A DNA stretch of 64,000 bases from positions 558,001 to 622,000 of the forward strand of contig NZ_CP031727.1 in the NCBI RefSeq assembly GCF_008806955.1, given 5' to 3'. Origin of the DNA: Cellvibrio sp. KY-YJ-3. GTDB lineage: Bacteria > Pseudomonadota > Gammaproteobacteria > Pseudomonadales > Cellvibrionaceae. The notes under the pieces were generated by a model, which saw only the letters and a program-made list of their open reading frames with translations, made no database searches and was not told the origin of the DNA. Each line of letters starts with the position of its first letter. Within the stretch, counting starts at the first letter, position 1. Below are positions 55,071-64,000 of this stretch, piece after piece. A program made the translations under genes and the position numbers.

Positions 55071-56144
55071 TTATTGGCCCGCTTTCAACAGCTCCCAGTA
55101 TTTTTCGTAAACCAGAACGGTATCACCCAGATCCTGATGGAAACTGCCTTTGGCAATGTCTTCAGCGGCGGGGAATACGGTTTTGTTGGTGCGCAGGGCC
55201 TCATCCAGCAGGGCGATACCCGCCGTGTTGGGTGCGGCATAACCCAGTTCTTCAATTGCCGCTTTGGCGCTTTCGGCACGCAGCATAAAGTCGATAAACT
55301 TATGCGCGTTTTCCACATTAGCCGCACCCTTGGGAATCACAAAACTGTCTACCCACAGCACCGCACCTTCTTCCGGATAGATGTACTGCAGGTTTTCCAT
55401 CTCTTGTTGTGCCATGTAGGCTTCGCCGTTCCAGATAGCACCAATGCTCACATTGCCCTGGATCAACGGGGTTTTGGGCGAGTCAGAGTTGATGACTTTG
55501 ATGCTGGGCCAGAGGGCTTTTAACTTCTCGTAAGCGGCTTTGATTTCCTCTTCATTGGTGCTGTTGTTTTGGAAACCCGCCACGCGCAGACCGACGTAGA
55601 AATTATCGCGCACATCGTCCATGATCATCAATTTACCGGCGTATTCCGGCTTCCATAAATCCGCCCACTTGGTGATCTGGCTGGCATCCACATCGTTGCC
55701 ATTGATCGCAATTGAAGTGGCGCCCCACAGGTAGGGCACACTGAAATCGTTATTCGGGTCGTAGGGTTTGTTCATCATGTTGGCGTCGAGGTTGCCGTAA
55801 TTCGCCAGCAATTCTTTTTTGATCGGCTGGATCAAACCCTCTTTGCGCATTTTTTCTACGTAGAAAGTGGACGGCACCGCAACGTCATAACCCTTGCCTT
55901 CCATCAATTTGATTTTGGCGTACATCGCCTCATTACTTTCGTAAGTGGCGTATTCAACCTCAATGCCCGTCTCTTTGGTAAAGGCTTCCAATACTTCCGC
56001 AGGAATGTATTCAGTCCAGTTGTAGATAACCACTTTTTGCGGAGTAGCCGGGGCGACGGCGGTATCGGCGGTTGCCGGGGTGTCGGACTTTTCTGAACAT
56101 CCAGTGATAACGAGGGCTGCGGCCAAGGCCAACCATTTTTTCAT
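55071..56144 (-). CDS. potD: Spermidine/putrescine-binding lipoprotein PotD
   Basis: 357 residues from the ATG at 56144, with GAGGAT eight bases upstream; an in-frame ATG at 56180 would overlap potC. Lipobox VITGC, so it is a lipoprotein here, whereas E. coli PotD is soluble. The core fits PotD well: VVIYNWTEYIP, NYGNLDANMMNKPYDPNNDFSVPYLWGATSIAING, WADLWKPEYAGKL, IGAIWNGEAYM, WVDSFVIPKGA. It captures polyamines in the periplasm for the PotABC importer. It is the last gene of the operon, one base after potC. Confidence 0.94.
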   Translation of the reverse strand: MKKWLALAAALVITGCSEKSDTPATADTAVAPATPQKVVIYNWTEYIPAEVLEAFTKETGIEVEYATYESNEAMYAKIKLMEGKGYDVAVPSTFYVEKMRKEGLIQPIKKELLANYGNLDANMMNKPYDPNNDFSVPYLWGATSIAINGNDVDASQITKWADLWKPEYAGKLMIMDDVRDNFYVGLRVAGFQNNSTNEEEIKAAYEKLKALWPSIKVINSDSPKTPLIQGNVSIGAIWNGEAYMAQQEMENLQYIYPEEGAVLWVDSFVIPKGAANVENAHKFIDFMLRAESAKAAIEELGYAAPNTAGIALLDEALRTNKTVFPAAEDIAKGSFHQDLGDTVLVYEKYWELLKAGQ

Positions 56145-56145
56145 C

Positions 56146-56913
56146 TTATTTATCCTCACGTAAGAGAAGTTGGGAAACAATAACCAGAACCAGAGACACT
56201 ACCAGCAAAATGGTCGATATCGCATTCACTTCCGGTGACACGCCCACCCGCACCATGGAGTAAACCTTGAGTGGCAGGATTTCATAACCCGGGCCAGTCA
56301 CAAAAGCACTGACAATCACGTCATCCAATGACAGGGTAAAACTTAACAACCAACCCGCCGCGACCGCTGGCAGCGCCAGAGGCAGGATGATTTTCCAGAA
56401 AATACTGCTTTCGCTGGCGCCCAGATCGCGCGCTGCTTCCAGCATTTTCATATCAAAGCCTTTGAGACGCGAGTAAACCGCGACTATCACAAAGGGCAAA
56501 CAGAAGGTGATGTGGCCTATCACCAGCGACACAAAACCCAACTTGATACCCAGCGCCATAAATACAATCAGCAGCGAAATGGCCATCACAATTTCCGGCG
56601 TCAGCATGCTCACAAACACCATGGAGGAGAGTAGCGCCTTGCCTTTGAACTGGTAGCGATGTAAAGCAACAGCAGCAAGCGTGCCAATAATAGTTGCGAC
56701 CGTCGCCGCCACAATTGAAACGGTGAGTGAATTGAGCGCGGCGGTCATTAAACCGTCGTTATTCCAGAATTTTTCGTACCATTTGAAAGTGAAACCGCCC
56801 CATTTGATGCCGTACTTGGATGCATTAAATGAGTTCACTACCAGCACCAAAATGGGGATGTAAATCAGGGTCAGGATCAACCCCATAAAACCCCATCTAA
56901 AAATCGGAGCCAT
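56146..56913 (-). CDS. potC: Polyamine ABC transporter permease PotC
   Basis: 255 residues, six membrane helices. The EAA loop is seen in LEAARDLGASESSIFWKIILPLALPAVAAG, which docks the ATPase. TLSLDDVIVSAFVTGPG and the N-terminal YIPILVLVVNSFNASKYG fit PotC. AAGGAGGA lies directly upstream. Its start overlaps the end of potB by 17 bases. Confidence 0.94.
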   Translation of the reverse strand: MAPIFRWGFMGLILTLIYIPILVLVVNSFNASKYGIKWGGFTFKWYEKFWNNDGLMTAALNSLTVSIVAATVATIIGTLAAVALHRYQFKGKALLSSMVFVSMLTPEIVMAISLLIVFMALGIKLGFVSLVIGHITFCLPFVIVAVYSRLKGFDMKMLEAARDLGASESSIFWKIILPLALPAVAAGWLLSFTLSLDDVIVSAFVTGPGYEILPLKVYSMVRVGVSPEVNAISTILLVVSLVLVIVSQLLLREDK

Positions 56914-57769
56914 TGAGTCCTCCTTGTTTATTCACAAAACGCGCGGCGCGGAAATAAAGCCACAGCATGAAGCCGAGCAGCACTATCAGGATGACACTGA
57001 ACGCCGAACCAAAGGGCCAATCGCGAGTGTGCAGGAATTGGGTTTTAATCACATTGCCGAGCAGCAGGTTCTTGGCGCCACCGAGCAAATCAGAAATGTA
57101 GAACATGCCCATCGCGGGCAAGAGCACCATCAGGCAACCCGCCACAATCCCCGGCGATGTCAGTGGCACGGTGATATGCCAAAACCGGCTGAGTGGGCCG
57201 GCGCCCAAATCTTTGGCGGCGTGGTGCAAGCGCACATCAAGCTTTTCCAGCGCCGAATAAAGCGGCAGCACCATAAACGGCAAGAGGATGTAAACCAAAC
57301 CCAGAATCACTGCAAATTGGGTGTAAAGCAGCTGTATCGGTTTATCAATCAAGCCCAACCCCAGCAGCGACTTATTGATAATGCCCTGATTGCCCAAAAT
57401 AAATTGGATGGCATAGGTGCGTACCAGCGAGTTGGTCCAAAACGGCAGTATCACCAAAAATAAAATCACGGGTTGCCAGCGTTTGGGGAGGCTCACGATT
57501 GCCATCGCAAAGGGGTAACCAATCAGCAGGCAGGCGATCATCGCCAACAGTGACATGCGCAGCGAATCCCACAGCACTTTTAAATAGAGCAGATCCAGAG
57601 TGCGCACATAGCTGTCGACATTCACCGGCAGGCTGACTGTCGCCTGCGGGTCGCGGGTAAGGAAACTGGTGAAAATAACCAGTAAATTCGGGAAAAAGAC
57701 AAACAGCGTCAGCCAGACACTGGCGAGGCCAATTGCCCAAAAACGAAATTGGCTGACACTAGACTTCAT
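56897..57769 (-). CDS. potB: Polyamine ABC transporter permease PotB
   Basis: 290 residues with six membrane helices and the EAA-type loop in [32 protein letters not shown]-terminal [20 protein letters not shown] and [14 protein letters not shown] are characteristic of PotB/PotH. It forms the channel with PotC. It overlaps potA by 11 bases and potC by 17, so the four genes are closely coupled. Confidence 0.94.
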   Translation of the reverse strand: MKSSVSQFRFWAIGLASVWLTLFVFFPNLLVIFTSFLTRDPQATVSLPVNVDSYVRTLDLLYLKVLWDSLRMSLLAMIACLLIGYPFAMAIVSLPKRWQPVILFLVILPFWTNSLVRTYAIQFILGNQGIINKSLLGLGLIDKPIQLLYTQFAVILGLVYILLPFMVLPLYSALEKLDVRLHHAAKDLGAGPLSRFWHITVPLTSPGIVAGCLMVLLPAMGMFYISDLLGGAKNLLLGNVIKTQFLHTRDWPFGSAFSVILIVLLGFMLWLYFRAARFVNKQGGLNGSDF

Positions 57770-58859
57770 AAGGCAACACCACTTCCCAACCCGGCACCCA
57801 CTTAATGGCCACCTTCTGGTTTAAGCTGTAGTCGAATGAGGGGTCGTCTTCATCGAAGAATTCACTGGCGATCACTTCCATACCGGAAGGCAAACGAATT
57901 AACGAATCGAGTGTTTTACCTTTATAGTTGCGCTCCACTACGGTGCCCACCAGGTATTGGTCGGGGTGCGGGTCGTCGATGTATTCCACACGCACATCTT
58001 CCGGGCGCAACAGTACGTTGACCTTATCACCTGCTTTGAAGTTGTGCTCGGCGTGCAAACGCCACTGCAGTCCTTCCACTTTTACTTCGTATTCATGATT
58101 GCCGTCCACCGCGACAATTTCACCATCGAGCTGATTGATTTCGCCGATAAATTTCGCCACAAACAAGTTGGCAGGCTGTTCATAAATCTCGCGCGGCGTA
58201 CCTAACTGCTGCACCTTGCCCTTGTTCATTACCACTACGCGATCCGACATGGACAATGCTTCTTCCTGATCGTGGGTTACATAGACAAAGGTGATGCCGA
58301 GTTTACGCTGCAGGCGTTTCAGTTCGATCTGCATTTGTTGGCGCAGTTTGTAATCCAGCGCCGAAAGGGATTCGTCGAGCAACAGTAATTTGGGGCGATT
58401 CACTACCGCACGTGCGATAGCCACACGCTGCTGCTGGCCACCGGAGAGCTGCGCCGGTTTGCGCTCGGCAAATTCACCCAGGCGCACCATTTCCAGCGCT
58501 TCCATCACCCGGGGTTTAATTTCTTCTTTCGCCACACCGCCCATGCGCAAACCAAAAGCAACATTGTCGAATACGGTCATGTGCGGGAATAACGCGTAGC
58601 TTTGAAATACAGTGTTGATGGGGCGCTTTTCAGCGGGCACAGCGCCAATGTCCTGCCCCTCCAGTTTAATCACACCGGTATCCGTATCCTCAAGACCGGC
58701 AATCATGCGCAGCACGGTAGTTTTACCGCAACCGGAAGGACCGAGCAGCGTAAAAAACTCACCGTCAAAAATGGTGAGATCGAAGTTATCAAGAACCCGA
58801 TTACTGCCATAGGTTTTAGACAGATTATTGAGAATCAGCAGGGGGCGCGGATCATTCAC
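57759..58859 (-). CDS. potA: Polyamine ABC transporter ATPase PotA
   Basis: 366 residues on a GTG start with AGGAG about ten bases upstream. Walker A is GPSGCGKTT, the signature [14 protein letters not shown], Walker [13 protein letters not shown], and the switch His is in [15 protein letters not shown]-type C-terminal domain follows (about 280-360). It powers polyamine uptake through PotBC from PotD. Order and spacing match E. coli potABCD. Polyamines support growth and biofilm regulation, but no regulator is evident here. Confidence 0.96.
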   Translation of the reverse strand: MNDPRPLLILNNLSKTYGSNRVLDNFDLTIFDGEFFTLLGPSGCGKTTVLRMIAGLEDTDTGVIKLEGQDIGAVPAEKRPINTVFQSYALFPHMTVFDNVAFGLRMGGVAKEEIKPRVMEALEMVRLGEFAERKPAQLSGGQQQRVAIARAVVNRPKLLLLDESLSALDYKLRQQMQIELKRLQRKLGITFVYVTHDQEEALSMSDRVVVMNKGKVQQLGTPREIYEQPANLFVAKFIGEINQLDGEIVAVDGNHEYEVKVEGLQWRLHAEHNFKAGDKVNVLLRPEDVRVEYIDDPHPDQYLVGTVVERNYKGKTLDSLIRLPSGMEVIASEFFDEDDPSFDYSLNQKVAIKWVPGWEVVLPYEV

Positions 58860-59288
58860 CTAGACAGTGCTCCTCTAGTTATTTCACAAAAGCCGTATCG
58901 ATGCACAAATGCACGGGGCTATACAGGTAATCAGGAGCAACCAGGGACACGCAACTTACAAACACAGGCAGACGCACTGAACTCGTCAGGACATACCTCG
59001 TTGCCGGGCAAGCGCCCCAGGTTTACTCGAAAATGTTCGTTCTTTTGCGCCGCTTTGAATGGTGCGAATGGCACAGGATCACAGTAAACCTTGCAACGAT
59101 TTAAGGGTGTGGAGCCTACGCAAAAGACAGGCCATTCTACTCAATCGGCCCGCTAAAAATCCAGCATTCACACGCTTAAAAACTGATCGACAAAAGCAAT
59201 AGGGCTTAAAAACAAATCGGCTCCGTAAAGGAGCCGATTGGTGTAACAGGTTCAGCACTAGATTATTCCGTAAGCGCCGCACAAAGAC
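58860..59288. other. Region between potA and the SutA-like gene
   Basis: About 430 bases. It contains the terminator of the SutA-like gene (59210-59239) and must hold the potA promoter. A 67-codon open frame on the minus strand (59079-59282) crosses that terminator, has basic-rich composition and no ribosome binding site, so it is not accepted. Nothing else is recognised. Confidence 0.5.
59210..59239 (-). terminator. Terminator of the SutA-like gene
   Basis: AATCGGCTCC (59215-59224) and GGAGCCGATT (59230-59239) with a five-base loop. On the minus strand the stem is followed by TGTTTTTAAG, a usable T run. It starts about 50 bases after the stop. Confidence 0.85.
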
Positions 59289-59597
59289 TTAAATGGGACG
59301 GCCACCGTAATCCGGTGTCGGCTTTTTCGGTGGGTCGGCAGTGACATTGGCAGGGACTTCATTGATCTTGCCCCCCCGCGCCAAAAAGGCCGCAATTTGC
59401 GCTTCCAGTTCATCGCGCGCTTTTTGTCGTGACGCTATGCTGAAATCCTCCAAAGCCTCGGTTTCTACTACCTTGGTTTTGGCTGCATAACTGACCTCAT
59501 CGCTTTCCAGCGCCTCTTCTACGTCATCGGCGTCATCTTCCCCGTCTACGCCGGTTTCATCTAATTCTTCATCGGTAATGGGGTCTTCATCAGTCAT
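59289..59597 (-). CDS. sutA: SutA-like RNA polymerase-associated regulator
   Basis: 102 residues from the ATG at 59597, with AGGTGA five bases upstream. The N-terminal third is highly acidic (Asp/Glu repeats). A short helix follows (SRQKARDELEAQIAAFLARGGKINE), and the C terminus is ADPPKKP then DYGGRPI. This layout and the C-terminal motif fit Pseudomonas SutA, a small protein that binds RNA polymerase and helps slow-growing cells transcribe ribosomal and other genes. The identification is from memory of the family and from the motif. It is monocistronic, with its own terminator. Confidence 0.8.
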   Translation of the reverse strand: MTDEDPITDEELDETGVDGEDDADDVEEALESDEVSYAAKTKVVETEALEDFSIASRQKARDELEAQIAAFLARGGKINEVPANVTADPPKKPTPDYGGRPI

Positions 59598-59932
59598 AAT
59601 GTCACCTGAAAACTTGTACAATTAAATTCTTTGTTGCTGCAGTCGTTTGGCCAGCCCGCGCGTTCACCTGCAACACGGCTAATATATAGCGCAGACTTAT
59701 TTAAACGTCATGATGATTTGCGATGAATTTTTAGGCTTTTTTTGTCTTACCATCGGCAATCGCGGCGGATTTTAGTTATTAACCCTGAGCAAGTCTAGCA
59801 CCGCCCGGAGCGGGCAAAAAAAATAATAACAACCGGTCAAAACAGCTGCGCAACTTCTGCACAGCTTCGCTCGGTACAGGTATAGATACCACACAAGAAT
59901 TGAGAATTTTTTACCCGGAGCAATAAAGCCCT
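59598..59932. other. Divergent intergenic region
   Basis: About 335 bases between the SutA-like gene and the small membrane protein at 59933. It contains a small inverted repeat, GCCCG/CGGGC at 59803-59815, followed by A-rich sequence and not a T run on either useful side. Otherwise no recognised element. Confidence 0.4.
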
Positions 59933-60256
59933 ATGAATCCAAAACGTTTGATCAAACACTTTCCGGAGCTGGCCAATTTGCCAGAAACCGAACAGCGCGC
60001 TCTGCTGGACAAAGCCTATAAAGATGTTTTCAGCCAGGAAAATAAAATGAAAAACTGGCGCTCCAATTTAATCAGCGCCGCACTGATGACCAGCCTGTGT
60101 TTTTTGTTTGTGTTGGTGTTGCGCCCGGCGCTGGGCATATCCTCACAAACTAGCGCCTGGGTGCTGATGTTGGTGGCCTTGCCCGTGTATTTTTTCATCC
60201 AGCAACGCCGTTATATTCAACAGCTACGCGCTAGCTTGAAAAAAAACCAGGCATAA
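59933..60256 (+). CDS. Small two-helix membrane protein, unknown
   Basis: 107 residues; GGAG lies about 11 bases upstream. The N-terminal 40 residues are charged and helical (KHFPELANLPETEQRALLDKAYKDVF). Two membrane helices follow at about 48-67 and 73-90, and a basic tail. No family is recognised. It is convergent with the PII gene and shares a bidirectional terminator. Confidence 0.7.
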   Translation: MNPKRLIKHFPELANLPETEQRALLDKAYKDVFSQENKMKNWRSNLISAALMTSLCFLFVLVLRPALGISSQTSAWVLMLVALPVYFFIQQRRYIQQLRASLKKNQA

Positions 60257-60286
60257 AAAATGGCTGGGATCATGGATCACACGCCA

Positions 60287-60318
60287 TAAAAAAACGCCAC
60301 ACTGGGTGGCGTTTTTTT
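60287..60318. terminator. Bidirectional terminator between the membrane protein and PII genes
   Basis: ACGCCAC (60294-60300) and GTGGCGT (60306-60312) flanked by A and T runs of seven bases or more, so it works on both strands. Confidence 0.9.
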
Positions 60319-60342
60319 ATTCACTGCGAGTGCAGCAAAACA

Positions 60343-60789
<447 letters not shown>

Positions 60790-60820
60790 TCAACAACAAC
60801 TTTATAGCAGATCAAATTGC

Positions 60821-60852
60821 AACGGCGACCAGCGCTGACGCTGATCGCCGTT
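60821..60852 (-). terminator. Strong hairpin after amtB, possible attenuator
   Basis: AACGGCGA (60821-60828) and TCGCCGTT (60845-60852), with an inner stem CAGCG/CGCTG and the loop TCAG. It begins nine bases after the amtB stop. No long T run follows on the minus strand (GCAATTTG), so it may reduce or pause rather than fully end transcription into the second PII gene. Confidence 0.6.
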
Positions 60853-60860
60853 ATTAGGCA

Positions 60861-62129
60861 TTATTTGCTGCGAGTAAACTCTGGGTAAGCTTCCATGCCG
60901 CACTCGGCAATGTCCACGCCCTCAAACTCATCTTCTTCAGATACACGGATACCCATGATCAGTTTGATGATGTACCAAACTACCAGGCTAGCACCGAATA
61001 CCCAGGCAAAAATGACTGCTGCACCAACCAGCTGACCGAAGAAAGTAGTACCTTCGGCAGTGAATGGAACTACCAACAGACCGAACAAACCTGCGGTACC
61101 GTGAACAGAGATAGCACCAACCGGGTCATCGATACGCAGCTTGTCCAAACCAAGAATGGAGAACACCACCAGAGCACCAGCCACTGCACCGATAATGGTG
61201 GCAACCAACGCACTTGGAGTATCCGGGCTGGCAGTGATGGCAACCAAGCCAGCCAGCGCGCCGTTGAGAATCATGGTCAAGTCAGCTTTGCCGAACAGCA
61301 GACGCGCAACACACAGTGCACCGATCAAACCACCGGCAGCGGCAGCGTTAGTATTGAGGAACACCATAGCAACAGTGTTGGCATTGCCGATGTCGCCAAG
61401 CTTCAGTACAGAACCGCCGTTGAAACCGAACCAGCCCATCCACAGGATGAATGTACCCAGAGTTGCCAGTGGCAAGTTTGCACCGGTGATGGCATGGATT
61501 TCGCCGTTAGGGCCATATTTGCCTTTACGTGCACCCAGCAACAACACGCCAGCCAAAGCAGCAGAAGCACCGGCCAAATGGACAATACCTGAACCAGCAA
61601 AGTCTTTGAACCCGAATTGATCATCGAGATTCAAACCAAACATACCTTCAGCACCCCAGGTCCATGAACCTTCCATTGGGTAGATGAAGCCAGTCATTAC
61701 GATGGCGAACAACAGGAATGCCCACAGCTTCATACGCTCGGCAACCGCACCAGACACGATTGACATAGCGGTAGCTACAAACACCACCTGGAAGAAGAAG
61801 TCAGATGCACCAGAGTAGATAGAGCCACCAGTGAAACCATCTTCGCGCTCGGCGAAACTTTTCAGGGTTTCAGCGGCGTCCACATCACCAATACCGGTAA
61901 GGAAAATACTACCGCCGTACATAATCGCGTAACCACACACCAAATACATGATGCACGACGTAGCATAGAGCGTGATATTTTTGGTCAAAATTTCAGTGGT
62001 GTTTTTAGCGCGCACCAAACCCGCTTCCAACATGGCAAAACCAGCCGCCATCCACATCACGAGAGCACCGCATACTAAAAAGTAAAAGGTGTCCATCGCG
62101 TATTGAAGATGAAAAATATTCTCTTCCAT
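60861..62129 (-). CDS. amtB: Ammonium transporter AmtB
   Basis: 422 residues with eleven membrane segments. DFAGSGIVHLAGASAALAG and the pore histidine in VHGTAGLFGLL belong to the family core (twin-His pore). ITGANLPLATLGTFILWMGWFGFNGGS is the Amt signature. The cytoplasmic tail is acidic. It lets NH3/NH4+ into the cell and is blocked by GlnK. There is no obvious cleavable signal peptide; the N terminus begins EENIFHLQYAMDTFYFLVCGALVMW. GGGGAAC lies before the ATG. It is flanked by two PII genes. Confidence 0.97.
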   Translation of the reverse strand: MEENIFHLQYAMDTFYFLVCGALVMWMAAGFAMLEAGLVRAKNTTEILTKNITLYATSCIMYLVCGYAIMYGGSIFLTGIGDVDAAETLKSFAEREDGFTGGSIYSGASDFFFQVVFVATAMSIVSGAVAERMKLWAFLLFAIVMTGFIYPMEGSWTWGAEGMFGLNLDDQFGFKDFAGSGIVHLAGASAALAGVLLLGARKGKYGPNGEIHAITGANLPLATLGTFILWMGWFGFNGGSVLKLGDIGNANTVAMVFLNTNAAAAGGLIGALCVARLLFGKADLTMILNGALAGLVAITASPDTPSALVATIIGAVAGALVVFSILGLDKLRIDDPVGAISVHGTAGLFGLLVVPFTAEGTTFFGQLVGAAVIFAWVFGASLVVWYIIKLIMGIRVSEEDEFEGVDIAECGMEAYPEFTRSK

Positions 62130-62161
62130 TGGTTGTTCCCCGTTTCGTTTATTAAAGTGAA

Positions 62162-62500
<339 letters not shown>

Positions 62501-62959
62501 TTACTGCACTCCTGAAAAAATCCCCGCACCGGAGGGTGCGGGCAACACCGGAAATACTGCCCAAGTAAAGATTTGCCGCTGCATGCGCCAAAGCAGCGCT
62601 TACTCTTTGCCAAAACCCGCTTGGCCAGATTGGCGATCTCTACCCGCATCAACTGCTCGGGAAGGTTTTTTGCATAGAGCAGGCCAATTTCATAATTTCT
62701 ATATAAAACAAATAGATAAGCTAATGTATTGATCCAGATTGCATAAAAAATCACATTCCCTCAAAACACCCGCACCAACTTGGAACAGTTGCGCAAATAA
62801 CAAGCACCAATAAGTGACATAAATAGAAAAACAGAAACAATAGGGGAATTGGGCGACAGCATTCCATGCACGGCACTGCGTGATCGCCCTCAAAAAAGGT
62901 ACACTGGCGCCCCGAAAATCGGGGTTTAATGGCGGCAGAACCGCCCAGCAGGAGAGGAT
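62501..62959. other. Divergent region upstream of glnK and ubiK
   Basis: About 460 bases between the glnK start (minus) and ubiK (plus). It holds the leader hairpin next to glnK and the promoters of both. An 85-codon minus-strand frame (62497-62754) runs through the hairpin into the glnK start and has no ribosome binding site; not accepted. A weak GG-N10-GC sigma-54-like element near 62605-62618 was considered and not accepted. Confidence 0.45.
62514..62542 (-). terminator. Terminator-like hairpin in the glnK leader
   Basis: CCCGCACC (62523-62530) and GGTGCGGG (62535-62542) with a four-base loop. On the minus strand the stem is followed by ATTTTTTC, then AGGAGTG and the glnK ATG. No minus-strand gene lies upstream that would need a terminator here, so it is a candidate attenuator of glnK-amtB-PII. 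Confidence 0.75.
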
Positions 62960-63184
62960 ATGCTCAAAGATCTGGCGCAACGCCTGTTTGAAGAACTGCA
63001 ACAACAACTGCCTAACAACACAGCGAGCCTGCCCCAACGCGAACTGCATATCGCTTTGCAGGCGGCGTTGGCGCGCTTGGATTTGGTCACGCGCGAGGAA
63101 TTTGATGCACAAGCGGCTGTGCTCCTGCGCACACGGCAGAAATTGGAAGCGCTGGAGCAGCAATTGGCGCAATTGGAAAAGTAA
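62960..63184 (+). CDS. ubiK: Ubiquinone biosynthesis accessory factor UbiK (YqiC/BMFP)
   Basis: 74 residues. The sequence is helical: LAQRLFEELQQQLP, then LQAALARLDLVTREEFDAQAAVLLRTRQKLEALEQQLAQLE. That is the BMFP domain, a helical trimer-forming coiled coil. UbiK helps UbiJ and the Ubi complex in the aerobic ubiquinone pathway. GGAGAGG precedes the ATG. Upstream of comM/yifB is a common gammaproteobacterial location. Confidence 0.9.
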   Translation: MLKDLAQRLFEELQQQLPNNTASLPQRELHIALQAALARLDLVTREEFDAQAAVLLRTRQKLEALEQQLAQLEK

Positions 63185-63292
63185 AACTGTGGCCTGTGCC
63201 AATTGTGCACAGCGCCGGGCTTGTTTTATAGTCGAACATCGAGCGTAACCAGCGCCCGGAGGATTCCCCCTCATTCATCACAAGGATTGTTT

Positions 63293-64000
63293 ATGTCTCT
63301 CGCCATAGTTCATTCACGCGCCAAATTAGGCATTCATGCCCCTCAGGTTACGGTGGAAGTCCATATTTCCAATGGTTTACCGGGCTTATCCATAGTTGGC
63401 CTGCCCGAAACAGCCGTGAAAGAAAGTAAAGACCGGGTGCGCAGCGCGATCATCAATAGCCACCTCGAATTCCCCGCCCAGCGGATTACCGTCAACCTTG
63501 CCCCTGCCGACCTGCCCAAAGAAGGTGGTCGCTACGATTTACCTATAGCCCTGGGAATACTGGCCGCCTCCGGACAAATTCCACTGGAAGCCCTGGAACA
63601 AAGCGAATTTTTGGGAGAGCTGGCGCTGTCCGGTGAATTGCGGCCGATAAGCGCCGCATTACCCGCAGCGTTGGCAGCAGGTGATGCGCAACGAAACCTG
63701 ATTATCAGTGGAACCAATGCCAACGAAGCCGCCTTCAGCAGTATTACGCGCGTTTTTGGTGCAGAAAACCTGTTGCAGGTTTGCGCCCACCTGCATGGGC
63801 GTGAACTTTTACCGCGCGCCGAAGCAATCCGCGACCAACAGGACAAGCTGCTGCATGCACTGGATATTCTGGATGTTAAAGGACAATCGCAAGCCAAGCG
63901 GGCATTGGAGATAGCCGCCAGCGGTGGTCATAACCTGTTGTTTTACGGCCCGCCGGGCACGGGTAAAACCATGCTCGCCAGCCGCTTGCCGGGAATTCTG
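63293..64000 (+). CDS. comM: YifB/ComM family Mg chelatase-like ATPase, 3' end outside window
   Basis: 236 codons are in the window and the frame is open at the end. The ATG at 63293 has AAGGA upstream. The N-terminal ChlI domain reads SLAIVHSRAKLGIHAPQVTVEVHISNGLPGLSIVGLPETAVKESKDRVRSAI and NLAPADLPKEGGRYDLPIALGIL. Walker A is visible at the end as YGPPGTGKTMLASRLPG. In naturally transformable bacteria ComM is a hexameric helicase that promotes branch migration during uptake of foreign DNA; elsewhere the gene is called yifB. Function here is inferred from the family. Confidence 0.95.
   Translation, partial: MSLAIVHSRAKLGIHAPQVTVEVHISNGLPGLSIVGLPETAVKESKDRVRSAIINSHLEFPAQRITVNLAPADLPKEGGRYDLPIALGILAASGQIPLEALEQSEFLGELALSGELRPISAALPAALAAGDAQRNLIISGTNANEAAFSSITRVFGAENLLQVCAHLHGRELLPRAEAIRDQQDKLLHALDILDVKGQSQAKRALEIAASGGHNLLFYGPPGTGKTMLASRLPGIL

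Noticed and set aside
59079-59282. 67-codon minus-strand frame downstream of the SutA-like gene
   Set aside because: It runs through the terminator at 59210-59239, has no ribosome binding site and an arginine/leucine-rich random composition.
59803-59815. GCCCG/CGGGC hairpin as a terminator
   Set aside because: The stem is five bases and the adjacent homopolymer is A on the plus strand, upstream-side T on the minus strand; it fits neither direction.
62523-62542. NtrC binding site reading of GCACC...GGTGC before glnK
   Set aside because: Half-site spacing is one base short of the NtrC consensus and the stem with its T run fits a terminator better.
62600-62620. Possible sigma-54 promoter for glnK (GG-N10-GC on the minus strand)
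   Set aside because: The -24 part is acceptable but the -12 part reads AAGCG and not TTGCA, and no clear NtrC sites were found. NtrC control remains likely from family knowledge but is not shown here.

Overview
The window looks like a chromosomal segment of a gammaproteobacterium, most likely a cellulolytic Cellvibrio-type organism (Cellvibrionaceae). This is an inference from a secreted GH5 glycoside hydrolase, a lipoprotein with a long serine-rich linker typical of that group, many two-component and c-di-GMP proteins, and gammaproteobacterial gene orders: grpE-dnaK-dnaJ, fur/bamE divergent, ratA-rnfH opposite smpB, hemCDXY, tamA-tamB and potABCD. GC content is moderate, except for an AT-richer patch around 42.8-43.9 kb. 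No tRNA, rRNA, CRISPR array, integrase or insertion sequence was seen.

Layout. 0-4.7 kb: PEP-CTERM protein, an OmpA-family protein with a duplicated N-terminal domain, a double-thioredoxin protein and a CPBP membrane protease. 4.7-8.8 kb: the grpE, dnaK, dnaJ chaperone cluster with one near-perfect and one good sigma-32 promoter. 9.1-13.6 kb: a chemoreceptor, recN behind a LexA box that overlaps a terminator, and the divergent fur/bamE pair. 13.7-22.9 kb: a signalling locus with an HPt-REC-REC-GGDEF protein, an HD-GYP protein, a single-domain response regulator and two histidine kinases. 23-25.8 kb: rnfH, ratA, an NSS transporter and smpB. 26-38 kb: a polyserine lipoprotein, a vanadium-haloperoxidase/PAP2-type lipoprotein bracketed by near-identical terminators, the GH5 enzyme, and tamB/tamA. 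38-45.3 kb: rlmJ, a membrane protein, two disrupted genes (DUF486 with an amber codon; HAD hydrolase with a 4-nt repeat frameshift), a GGDEF-EAL protein, small genes and a MATE transporter. 45.4-54.9 kb: a dicarboxylate/amino-acid symporter, a flavin reductase/SDR pair, pbpC and hemCDXY. 55-64 kb: the polyamine importer potABCD, a SutA-like RNA polymerase-associated protein, two PII genes flanking amtB with a terminator hairpin in the leader, ubiK and the start of a comM/yifB gene cut by the window end.

Most of the window is ordinary housekeeping. The least routine parts are the c-di-GMP/phosphorelay locus at 13.7-22.9 kb, the PII-AmtB-PII cluster with its leader hairpin, the recN control region where operator and terminator share bases, and the two genes broken by a single visible lesion. 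I did not find convincing evidence of a wholly new defence or mobile system. Start codons were re-chosen in many genes from ribosome binding sites, signal peptides and neighbours; the reasons are given in each entry.
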